Below, one piece after another: positions 1 to 9,198 of a stretch of 34,242 nt of DNA. A program made the translations under genes and the position numbers. Each line of letters opens with the position of its first letter. Within the stretch, counting starts at the first letter, position 1. The notes beneath the pieces were generated by a model. That model saw only the letters and a list, made by a program, of their open reading frames with translations. It had not been told where the DNA came from and did not search any database. This DNA comes from Phycisphaerales bacterium. GTDB lineage: Bacteria > Planctomycetota > Phycisphaerae > Phycisphaerales > UBA1924. The stretch spans positions 1 to 34,242 of the forward strand of contig JADLGW010000039.1 of the NCBI GenBank assembly GCA_020849105.1, given 5' to 3'.

Positions 1-3000
1 CGCGTCGGTCTCGTGCGCCTCGGTGACCGTCGAGGCGCCACCCGCGGCCATCACCCGCGCCCGCCAGTTGCCCAGCAGGTCCAGGTCCCAGTCGTCGCCG
101 CGCAGCAGCGTGGTGCTCACCCCGTCCCCGTGCTCGATGTCGCACGAGACCAGGCGCGACAGCGCGTCGTAGGCACTGGCCTGGTCCTCCCACGTCCCGC
201 CCACCACCCCGCCCGAAGGCCGCGGGCTCCGCGTCGCGGTCAGCCGGTTGCCCAGCGCGTCGTATGTATATTGCACCCGCGCGAGCGTGGCTCCCGTCCC
301 GCCGCCCCCGCCGACCCCCGACTGCTTCCAGTGCAGGTCCCTCACGCGCCCGTGCGCATCAAGCCCCGCGAGCCCGACGCCCGGGGCGGCCTCGTCCAGC
401 CCGAGGGCGCGCTCGACCGCCCCGCCGCCGAGCGTCATCCGGGCGCGCCGCCCCGAGCCGATATAAGAAAACGACGCGACCTGCCCCGGCCCGCCGCCCG
501 GGATCGTGCCCGCGTCGGGCGTGGTCGTCAGTTCGGCGACGCGGGCCAGCAGGTCGTCCGCCCCCTCCGCCGCCCCGCGCCCCAGCGTGACGACGCGGGA
601 GGACGCGGTTGTAAGGTTCGGCGGCGCGGGGTACTGGATGGACGCGAGGCGGTCGCGCCCCGCCGGCCACCCGGGGCTGCCGGGACCGCCCGTGAACCCG
701 ACGTCCCAGGCGTACCCGGTGTACGGCGTGTCCGCGGCGACCACCGAGCCCAGGGCCTGCCGGTCCTTCACCAGGTGCCCGCGCCCGTCGAACTCCATCC
801 TCACGTGGGCGATCGGGGACAGCGGCGCCGCGACGGAGGCCGCCCGGTCCACCCACGATGCGACCTCGAAGGTCTTCAGGTCGTCGGCGTAGGCGTAGGT
901 CACGTACCCCGCGCGGTCCGCCGGGACGCCCGAGGGGAGCGTCATCGACGCCGGGTACCCGGGCGTCCAGACGCCGGCGTTGTAATACCCGACTTCCGCC
1001 CCCCGCAGCCGGTCCAGGTCGTCGTAGAAGTACCGCAGGGCGATCCCCCGCTCGTCGCGGCGCTCGGCGATGCGACCCTGCATGTCGTAACTCAGCAGGA
1101 AGTAGTTGATCGTGTGCGGCCCCGTCGGCACGTCGCTTGCGGTGTGCCGCATCGAGCGCACGGCGCCGCCGCTCCTGGAGACGACCTCGTACTGGTCGTT
1201 CGGCAGGGCCTTCATGACGTCGGCGCCCCAGCCGTTGGCCGGGCTCGCGCCGAAGTCCACGCGGGTGACCTGCTCCGGCTCGCCTGCATTCGGTGCATCC
1301 ACGTCGGCGTGGACCTCGGCCAGCCGCCCGAAGCGGTAGACGTAGGTCGTGATGCGCTGCTCGGGCTGGGGCGCGAAGGCGTTCTCGGTCTTGCGGGCGA
1401 CCTTGCCGGTGCCGGTGTACGCGAACTCCGTGACGCTGTAGACCGGGGCGCCGCTCGCGCTCGACTGGGCCGCCACGTGGCTCTGGTTGCCGCGCTTGTC
1501 GAACTTGTACACGGTGAGGGGGATATTGTCGGGCACACCCTCCCGGACGATGCCCGGGCCGCCGGCCGCCAGAAGGTCGATGCGCGGGCGGCTGGTCCGG
1601 ACGAACCAGCCTGTGTTGGGCGCGGCGCCGGAGGACGTGAACGTGTCCCCGGCGGCCCCCGTGCCGACCTCGGCCGAGGCGACCAGGCGGCGCTGCACGT
1701 CGTGGTAACTCAGCGTGGTGGAGACGACCGAGTTGTCGTAGGTGCACTGCTCGAAACCGCCCGGCGCGCCGGGCGTGCCGACGACGCGCTCGAAGCGCTC
1801 GACCCGCTCCACGTTGTTGTCCGCGTCGTAGGTGTAGTCCGTGCGCGCGACCTCGAACGTGTACTCGACCTCGGCGCTGCCGCCCCGGGGCACGACCGTG
1901 GCGGTGCTGCCCACGCGCCCCAGCCCGTCGACCTTCGTGACCTCCGCCCCGCCGTCCGGTTTCTGGCGGAAGACGATGTTGCCGCCCTGACCGCTGTACT
2001 GGAACTCCGTGTGACAGGGAGGGTCGGCCCCCATCCAGGTCACGTCGTATGTACGGCGCTCGACCATCGAGCCGTCGGGGCCGTAGCGCATCTCCACCAG
2101 GCTCAGCGGGTGCAGGACGCCCGCGGCCAGGTAGTCCGCGGCGACGGGCAGAGTCTGCCCGGGCACGAACAGGCTGGGGTCTGTGGCGGGGCTCAGCGGG
2201 AGCGTGCCGGGGCCGTAGGAGGCGACCATCGCGGTCCGCCCGGCGTGGTCCAATATGGTGACCGTGGTGGTGAGGCGCGGGGCGGTGGCGATGTCGCCGC
2301 GGGCGAAGACATCGACGCGGACGGGCCGCATGCGCCAGTCGTAGGAAGTCCGGGTGGCCTGGCCGTCCGGGTCGGCCGCGGGCGGAGCGGCGTAGGGGGT
2401 CTCGTGCCAGTTGCCCTGGGGCAGGCCGCTGTATCGGCGGGAGGCGGTAGGGAGCCAGGCGTCACTGGGGCCCTCGCCGTAGTCCGTCCGCTCGACCATC
2501 ACCAGGTCGTTGAGTTCCTCGGCGGGCCCCTCGTACTTCAGCGGGTAGGTGTTGTTGGCGAGGGTGAGCCAGGCGTCGTCACGGGTGCCGATGTACCTGC
2601 GCAGGTTCTGGCCCAGGGTGCTGCGGATGGTGCGGGTGATTGTGCCGTCCATGTCGCGCTCGCGGTAGACCCCGCCCAGGTCGTTGACCTGCTTCATGCC
2701 CACGGGAGCCATGAGGCCGTCCACGTTGAGTTCGAAGAGTTCCGCTTCGGTCAGGCGGCCGTACTGGTCCGGGCGCAGTTGCCTGTCCACGATCGCGCGG
2801 AACCAGGGCTGTTCCCGCTGCGCCGGGGCGCTGATGAACGCCTCGGGGATCGCGGCTTCGGTCTCCTGGGCCGTGACGAACTCGACGCGCCGGGTGCGGC
2901 GGGGGATGCCCTCCGGCCGCGGGCCGTTGTAATCGCGGACCTCGCCGGGGGACATGGCCTTCCACTCTCCCGCGCCTCCGCCGAGGTCGTTCCATTCCAG

Positions 3001-6000
3001 GTCGTTGAAGATGAACTCGCGGGCGAAGCGCGAATCCGTGTAGAGCAGGGCGGTCCACTGGCCGAACGCGGCGCCCGGTTCGGCGTACAGGTCCGGGTCG
3101 TTGGGGTCGTGGGGCTGCTCCGGCGCCGGGTCGATGAACAGCCAGGTGCGCGACCAGCGGCGGCCGTTCGGGAAGTAGATGTTCTTCGGCCCGTCGCCGT
3201 CGTACTGGTAGTAGGTGAGGCGGGGTGCCGGGGTCCGTCACCAGGCCCGCGGCGCTCCAGACCGTGCGGCCCTCGTCGTCGTAACTCTGGAGTTCGACGG
3301 GGAAGTAGTTGGGGGCACCGGCATCCGGGCGGAGTTTCCGCGGCGGGCCCGTGCGCTGGCGACTGGTGATGCGGCGCTCGGTCGTGGGGGTCTCCGTTCC
3401 CTGGGCGGGGGCCTCACGCGCCGTTGTGTAGCGGGTGATCTTGTAGGTACCGGTGTCAGTCTCAGCGCTGGGGACGGTTTGCAGGAGCGCTTCCTGCGGC
3501 GAAAGGAACTCGATTTCCTCAAGGACGTCCGTTGGCGTGTCCGGATTGCGCACGATCTGGTGCGTGTAGTACCCGGGTCCGCTCACGCCCCGCTTCACAC
3601 CCGTGGCGACACGCTGGGCCCGCGCCTGCCAGGGGGCCGCGTTCCCGTCCTCCTGGGCGATGTCGAACCACTTGTATTCATTGAACTCAATGAGACCCTC
3701 GGTGTTGCCGGTCCCGGCCTTCTCGGCCGCGGACCAGCCGACGGAGCGGTGCTCGACGAGCAGCACCTGGTCCAGGTACGCCTCGATCTGGCGGCGTTTG
3801 TCCGGCTCGGGGTCGGGCGGAGTGGCGGGCGGCGGAGGCGGCGGAGTGCTCGCGGACACGAGCGCCATCAGGTCGGCCTCGGCCTCGGGCAGCACCGTTC
3901 TCAGTTTCTTGTAGATGTACTGGTCGCCAAGCCCGCCGCCCGAGCGAATCGTTCCTTCCGGTGTGAACTCCCAGGTGGCGTCCCGCAGAACATAGCCCGA
4001 GGCGTTTACCTCGACCACCCGCCGGCTCAACTGTCCCGGTTTCGTCGAGACCGTGTCCCTGGAGTACGGCGTCAGGGCGGTCATCTCGGCCCAGGAGCGG
4101 AACTCGTCGATGATGCTGATCCAGCGGGCCTCCGCGGGTTCGCCCCCGGGGTGGTAGGTCACCTGGCGCGTGCCGGGATCGAAGAAATACGTCCGCCATC
4201 GGTAGGGGTGTACGAGAACCGACCGCCGCGGAAAGTCCACGAGCGTGGCCGATGCCGGCAACCCGTGGTCGTACGCTACCCACGAAAGATGGAAGGGTGT
4301 GTTGTTGAGTGGCTTCGCCGCCCCTTCTCCGAGATACACGAGCCGCCGGACCCGGAAGTGTCTCCTCAGCCCGTCCGGGCCATGTACGCTCAGGAGCCGC
4401 GCCGCCTGGCCGCTTATGTCGTCCACGAGGCATTCAGGCCGCTCAATACTCTTGACATACGTCGTCAAGATGCTCGCGGGGCTCGGGCAATCCGACCGCC
4501 CATCCTCCCAGGTCTGTCCCTCCTCTTGTGCCGCACCAAGCCGCACGGACGCGAACCCATCGAGCAACTCGCGTGCGCCGGGGTGCTGGTTCAGCTCGCT
4601 CTCTGACCAGTCCGGGTACTCGAACGTGTAGTCGGCGACGGAGAAGTGGAATGGCGTCTGGTGCGACACCCACCTTGCCAGGCTCTCCTCCGCGGTGTCC
4701 CCGGGCCCCAGATGCTCCACAGCCCACCGGATGAGCCGATTGAAGTCGTCATGTGTGAACACCCGCTGCAGGTATGGGCTCTCCAGCACCTCCTGTCCGC
4801 TTGCCGTTGAAGTGTCATATCGATAGAAGGTGTTGCGAACGGCCGGCGGGCCCGCTTCAAGTCCGTGTCCCTGTGTATCCTGCTTCCGGCTCGTTACCTC
4901 CGTCCACGCCAGCATTGGTGGATAGAACTGCACGCCGTGAAGACTTGACCCTCCATATGTGTCCCACGCGGCATTCCTGTAGTGGTATCGCACCTGGTGC
5001 ACCCACGTCGTCGGCAGCGCGGGCGAGTGCCCCGTGTTGTACACCGCCAATGGGTCCACCGGGTCAATGTCGGGCCGGTTGTCCGTGTCGATCTCGAGCA
5101 CAGGCGCCTCGGCGATCTGGATGCCGCCAAACAGCGGGCCCTTGTAGACGTAGATGCGGTCGATCGCGCTCGCGCCCAGGAGCGCCGGGTGAGCGTCCGG
5201 CGGGTTCCACACCTGACCGCTGTCGGGGTATGGGCCCTGAAAGAACCGGTGCGCATAGACCAGCGTCCACTCCGTCCCCGACGGTGTGTCGAGCGTGATG
5301 TAACTGATCTGGCCCTTGCGCAGGCACAACTGCTGGCACGCCGTGCACGTCGTGTTCTCGGCATCGATCCGCGCCCGCGTCGTCGGCACATAATGGATGT
5401 TGGCGGCGTGGCCATAGGAGTCCTCGATCTTGGTGCATAGTCCGTAGTACGGGATGGCGAAGCCCGGATTCCGGTCGGACTCGTACGGGCCGTCATACCA
5501 CTCCGGTGCTGTCCCCACCGGCGGGTAGAGCGCCGTGTCGTGGTAGGACGTCCATGTCCACTCCGGATCCTGTGCGGCCCCCTGTGTCGTGTCGAAACTC
5601 TTCATCGGCACGTCTTCACGCACCGCCACGAACGTGTACTTGATCGCGCCGTCGTACAGCCATACCTCGTACTGCGTCGGCGGCGTACTCCAGCCGTAGG
5701 TGTCTCCCCACGGCTGCGGAATCTTCGCCCACACGCCGTTGTGCTTCAGGCGAGCCCGGAAGCGGGGCGGCGCCTCATAGCCCACGCGCGGCTCTCCGCC
5801 CGGGCCCTGCGCCAGATTGACCTGCTGGAAAGGGATCGCGTGGTGCGCGTCGAGCACAAGCCACGTCACCCGAGGGTTCGGCCCCACCAGGTCGGGCAGC
5901 GCCGAGTCGATCAACAGGATTGGGTTCTCGCTGGCCATCCAGCCGACTCCGGTCCAGTCCCACCACTTGTCAACCGCGGCGACCTCCGGCTCTGTGGATC

Positions 6001-6802
6001 CCCACTGGCCTATCTCGATCCTGTCGAGCCCGTGCCGCGCGGATCGTGTGCGCAGGAGCCGGAAGGTTGCGCCGCCCAGCGGCAACTCCAGGTCTGTCAC
6101 CTGCACCAGCGGCAGCCCCGTCACCAGGTCCACCGTTCCGCCGAGCACGGGTCGGTTGCTCCCGTTCCAGCCCGTGGGTGCTGATCCCGCGCCCGGCGGC
6201 ACAAGCGCCGCCGACGAGCCGCCGATCGTCGGCGATGCCGGCAGGTGGTCGCCGATCGATGGCGTCGCCAGGAGGCTCACATTCATCCGAAACCCGCGAG
6301 GAAAGGTCATCCCCTCGGCGAAGCCCGGCCTCATGTGGTCCAGTTGCACAATGCTGGCCGCCTCGCCCGAAAGGTTGTTCATCACGAGCGACGACCAGCA
6401 GCACGAGCGGAAGTTGTGGCCGGTCGGCAGCGGGTCGCGTGCCGCGATGTACTGCTCATGCAGCACCGTGATCCACCTGTACGCGTCGCTCACGTTGCTT
6501 GGCGGCGCATCGATGATGTGCCCCAGCGGCAACGGATCACCGGGGATCGAGCCCTGCGCGATCTGCGGGTACCCTGCGCGTGGCGTCGTCGGAAGGTTCA
6601 TCCCCGGCGGTACAACCACCTGGGTCAGGTCGCACGCGGTCGCCGGGGCTCCGGCGGGCACCACAATCGGAACGTACGACGAGGCCTCCTGCCCGCAGGC
6701 CGGTCCGCCCAGGGCCATCGCGGCCGCACAGAGCAAGAGCGCGCGGGCCGGGTTAACGCGGGCGGGTGGTCGGGCGGTGACGCGGGAGAGGCCGGTGCGC
6801 AT
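1..6802 (-). CDS. Giant RHS/YD-repeat secreted protein, 3'-truncated by window edge, frameshifted
   Basis: Reads leftward from ATG 6802-6800 and is still open at base 1, so the C-terminus is outside the window. About 2267 codons are visible. The N-terminus has an Arg-rich n-region, a hydrophobic stretch (ALLLCAAAMALGG) and a likely cleavage site near ACG-QE, so export is expected. Residues of about 190-250 carry a stretch with DLVTGLPLVQV and LPLGGATFRLLRT that I associate with large planctomycete RHS proteins. YD-type repeats follow (for example TYDADNNVERVERF and QYTYDALGNRLTATRS). The frame breaks at the run 3222-3225: upstream codons start at positions 1 mod 3, downstream codons at 0 mod 3. 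Removing one C of the coding-strand run restores GT-R-LTYYQYDG. I checked most rows from 3219 to 1 and saw no stop in the second frame. It may be a sequencing indel, a pseudogene or a variable tract. RHS proteins are often toxin-delivery shells or cell-surface proteins. No toxin tip can be seen here. Confidence 0.88.
536..678 (-). repeat. Internal rhs segment duplicated at 13274-13416
   Basis: This stretch of the rhs gene recurs at 13274-13416 at a constant offset of 12738 bases. By eye, 143 aligned bases contain 4 mismatches (544, 545, 573 and 646). The other copy then has one extra T at 13417, after which the match continues for a few more bases. It encodes WPAGRDRLASIQYPAPPN followed by LTTASSRVVTLGRG in both copies, in the same minus-strand frame. 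Confidence 0.93.
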
Positions 6803-6806
6803 GGTG

Positions 6807-6827
6807 CTGCCTTTCGCGTGAAGGCAG
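6807..6827 (-). promoter_or_regulatory. Inverted repeat just upstream of the rhs start codon
   Basis: CTGCCTT (6807-6813) and AAGGCAG (6821-6827) form a perfect 7-bp inverted repeat with a 7-nt loop, ending 4 bases before the rhs ATG. On the rhs mRNA the second arm (AAGGCAG) is the only purine-rich stretch that could act as Shine-Dalgarno, so a folded hairpin would occlude it. Alternatively it could be a protein operator at the transcription start. Confidence 0.5.
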
Positions 6828-6872
6828 TCTTATAAGGAATCGAGGCGTGTGCCGCCAGTCTGCCCGAGCACC

Positions 6873-6929
6873 CCACAGATCTGCGCTTTTTCGTGCCACA
6901 ACAACACACATCTGTGGAAGTTATCCACA
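6873..6929. promoter_or_regulatory. Three-arm inverted-repeat cluster containing a DnaA-box 9-mer
   Basis: Arm A CCACAGAT (6873-6880) is the exact reverse complement of arm B ATCTGTGG (6910-6917), 29 nt apart. Arm B extended (TGTGGA, 6913-6918) is also the exact reverse complement of arm C TCCACA (6924-6929), 5 nt apart. A-B and B-C pairings exclude each other. Bases 6921-6929 read TTATCCACA, the consensus DnaA box. Only one perfect box is present, so this is not an origin. An operator function for one of the two flanking operons is the simplest reading. Confidence 0.45.
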
Positions 6930-6981
6930 ATTGCAGTGCGCCGGTTGCGGTCCTCGACCGCCTTGCAGCATAGTGGGCTAG

Positions 6982-9177
6982 GTGAATCGCGCCGCCCGCC
7001 TCATCTTGTTGCTCTCTTCATCCTTGGCTCTCGCCGCGCACGCGCAGCCGGATACGACACACGCCCTGGCCGGCCAGATCGAACTGGCTCGCCTTGTCGA
7101 CCTTGCTGCACACCGGCTGCACCTCGTCATCGACTACGACGCCGCCGCGCTCAAAGGGACCATCACCCTGCGGCAAGCGAACGGCGTGTCCGACGCGGAA
7201 CTGTGGGATCTGACCAACCGGCTGCTGGCCGCCCGGGGTTTCACGACGGTGCGGATGCCCCGGTCGGACGCGGTGAGCGTGGTGAAGATCGGCGAGGCGG
7301 CCAATCTTTCGCGGGTCGCGGGCGTCGTGGATGTGCCCGCGCCGGAGGGACCGCCCGCCGGCTTCACCTCTGTCGCGCTGCGGGTCCGGCATCGCCCGGT
7401 CAGGGAAGTCATTGAGACGGTCGGCAGGCTGCTCAGCAAACCGGGCGGGTCGATCAGCGCGCTCTCGGAACCCGGTGGCCTGGTCCTGATCTCGGACCTG
7501 ACGCCGCGTGTGGAGCTGGCGACCGCACTGATCGAGCGACTGGACGTGTCCATTGGTGAATCCGGCTTGGAGGTGGTTCCGGCTCGCAACATGACCGCGG
7601 CCGCACTGGTCACGCTGGTCGCACAGGTCGCGGCGAAGCGGGAACTCGTGAGCGGCGAGAAGGTCCCGGGTGAGGTACTGCCCGGCGGGGTCGGGGACAC
7701 GGTACTGGTGATCGCGCCGCCCGATCACGCCCAGTACTGGAAGTCGCTCATCGCGCAACTGGACCAACGCGAAGAGGTGACCACGGTGGTCTACACGCCG
7801 CGGAACTTCGGGGCCGCCGAGGTCGCGGCGCTCATCGAGCAGGCGGTGCACACGGGGCCCCGCGAGCCGGCCACGGGGGACGGGTGGCGGCTTGTTGTGG
7901 ACCAACTGACCGGCACGCTCATCGTGACCGCAACACCGAGCGAACACGCGGAGGTCGCGGCGCTCCTGGCGCGGCTGGACGCAGCCCCGCAGGCATCACG
8001 GCGCCCCGTGCGGTCGTTCGCGGTGCGCAACCGCAATGTGACGGACCTGCTCCCCGTTCTGAACGACCTGATGCAGGCGGGCGTGCTGGAGGCGGTGGCC
8101 CCACCCGAGACGGGTGACATCACCGCGGCCCGCGTACCGCCGGAACTCCACACCCCGCCGCCTCCGGTTCTTCCGGGCCCCGCGGGCCCGTCCACGACGG
8201 CATCCGCGCCGCGCCCCGAGCCCGGCGGACGCACAGCCGTGCAGCCCGGGGGGGCCGCGCCGCTGGCGCTCTCGGCCGATGAGGCGACCAACACGTTGAT
8301 CGCGATGGGCGAGCCGCGCCTGCTGGAGCAACTGCAGGTGCTCATCACGCAACTCGACGTGCGCCAGCCCCAGGTGATGCTGGAGGTCATGCTCATCAGC
8401 CTGACCGAGAGCCAGGCGCTGAGCCTGGGCATCGAACTGGAGAAAGTCAGCCTCGATGCCGATCTGTCGTACCGCCTCTCGTCTCTCTTCGGGCTGTCGG
8501 GGCGAGCGGGCGGCGTGCCCATCGCGGGAGGCGCCGGCCTGACAGGGGTCGTGCTCAATCCGGGCGATTTCTCCGTGGTGCTGCGGGCGCTGCAGACGGT
8601 CCAGGGCGGGCGTTCCCTCTCGATGCCGCGGATACTCGTCGGGAACAACCAGTCGGCATCGCTTGATTCGGTCCTGGAGCAGCCCTTCACCAGCACCAAC
8701 TCCGGCAACACAGTCGCGACCACCTCGTTCGGCGGGTCGCTCCCCGCCGGCACGCAGGTCTCGATCACACCGCAGATCGCCGAGGGCGGCCACCTGACCC
8801 TGCGATACCAGGTTTCGCTCAGTTCCTTCACCGGAGCGTCATCGGGCCCGGGTGTGCCCCCGCCCCGCCAGCAGAACCGCGTGCAGAGCGTCGCCACCAT
8901 CCCCGACGGGTTCACGGTGGTCGTGGGAGGGATCGACCTGGAGACCTCGGGCAAGTCCGTGTCGCAGGTGCCGCTCCTCGGAAACATCCCGATCATCGGC
9001 GAAGCCTTCAAGAACCGTAACCGCAACTCCAGTCACCAGAAGTTTTATGTGTTCATCCGCGCCGGCGTGCTGCGGGCCGGCGGCTTCGAGGACCTCAAGT
9101 ACCTCTCGGGCGTGGCGACGAGCCGGCTGGGCGTGGACGACGGCTTCCCAAGACTGGAGCCGAGAGTGATCAAGTAG
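6982..9177 (+). CDS. gspD: Type II secretion secretin (GspD family)
   Basis: 731 aa outer-membrane secretin that would form the exit pore of a type II secretion or type IV pilus-like machine. A signal peptide ends near HAQ (residues 1-22). An N0-like domain follows (about 25-90), then several N-domain repeats (about 115-370). A Pro-rich linker spans about 385-425, followed by the secretin core with the family signature VPLLGNIPIIGEAF at about 662-675. The start is GTG 6982, chosen because the signal peptide begins there. There is no clear Shine-Dalgarno, and a -10-like CATAGT sits 7 bases upstream, so a leaderless message is possible. It is the first gene of a six-gene operon. The length is within the usual secretin range. 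The family is certain; whether the system is type II secretion or another secretin machine is inferred from the genes that follow. Confidence 0.95.
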   Translation: MNRAARLILLLSSSLALAAHAQPDTTHALAGQIELARLVDLAAHRLHLVIDYDAAALKGTITLRQANGVSDAELWDLTNRLLAARGFTTVRMPRSDAVSVVKIGEAANLSRVAGVVDVPAPEGPPAGFTSVALRVRHRPVREVIETVGRLLSKPGGSISALSEPGGLVLISDLTPRVELATALIERLDVSIGESGLEVVPARNMTAAALVTLVAQVAAKRELVSGEKVPGEVLPGGVGDTVLVIAPPDHAQYWKSLIAQLDQREEVTTVVYTPRNFGAAEVAALIEQAVHTGPREPATGDGWRLVVDQLTGTLIVTATPSEHAEVAALLARLDAAPQASRRPVRSFAVRNRNVTDLLPVLNDLMQAGVLEAVAPPETGDITAARVPPELHTPPPPVLPGPAGPSTTASAPRPEPGGRTAVQPGGAAPLALSADEATNTLIAMGEPRLLEQLQVLITQLDVRQPQVMLEVMLISLTESQALSLGIELEKVSLDADLSYRLSSLFGLSGRAGGVPIAGGAGLTGVVLNPGDFSVVLRALQTVQGGRSLSMPRILVGNNQSASLDSVLEQPFTSTNSGNTVATTSFGGSLPAGTQVSITPQIAEGGHLTLRYQVSLSSFTGASSGPGVPPPRQQNRVQSVATIPDGFTVVVGGIDLETSGKSVSQVPLLGNIPIIGEAFKNRNRNSSHQKFYVFIRAGVLRAGGFEDLKYLSGVATSRLGVDDGFPRLEPRVIK

Positions 9178-9198
9178 GAAGAGAGGAGAGCAACGAGA

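Larger units (their letters stand above)
6803..6981. promoter_or_regulatory. Divergent control region between rhs and the secretin operon
   Basis: This 179-bp spacer must hold promoters for both rhs (minus) and the secretin operon (plus). Toward rhs there is a TATAAG -10-like hexamer (minus strand of 6829-6834). Toward the secretin gene, CATAGT (6969-6974) lies 18 nt after TTGCGG (6945-6950), which places transcription start close to the GTG at 6982. The region is visibly AT-richer than the flanking genes. It also contains the inverted-repeat elements listed separately. Both promoter assignments are weak matches to sigma-70 hexamers. Confidence 0.45.

Noticed and set aside
359..1747. 462-codon minus-strand open frame within rhs
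   Set aside because: Out of frame with the RHS repeats and very Arg-rich; an alternative-frame shadow.
13..3369. 1118-codon open frame on the plus strand
   Set aside because: It is the antisense shadow of the rhs gene: the product is Arg/Ala/Pro/Val-rich without domains, while the minus frame shows YD repeats.
5817..6821. 334-codon plus-strand open frame opposite the rhs start
   Set aside because: Antisense to a well-formed signal peptide and N-terminal domain; no motif and no ribosome site.
6921..6929. DnaA box as part of a replication origin
   Set aside because: Only one perfect box, no AT-rich unwinding region, and no dnaA, dnaN or gidA nearby.
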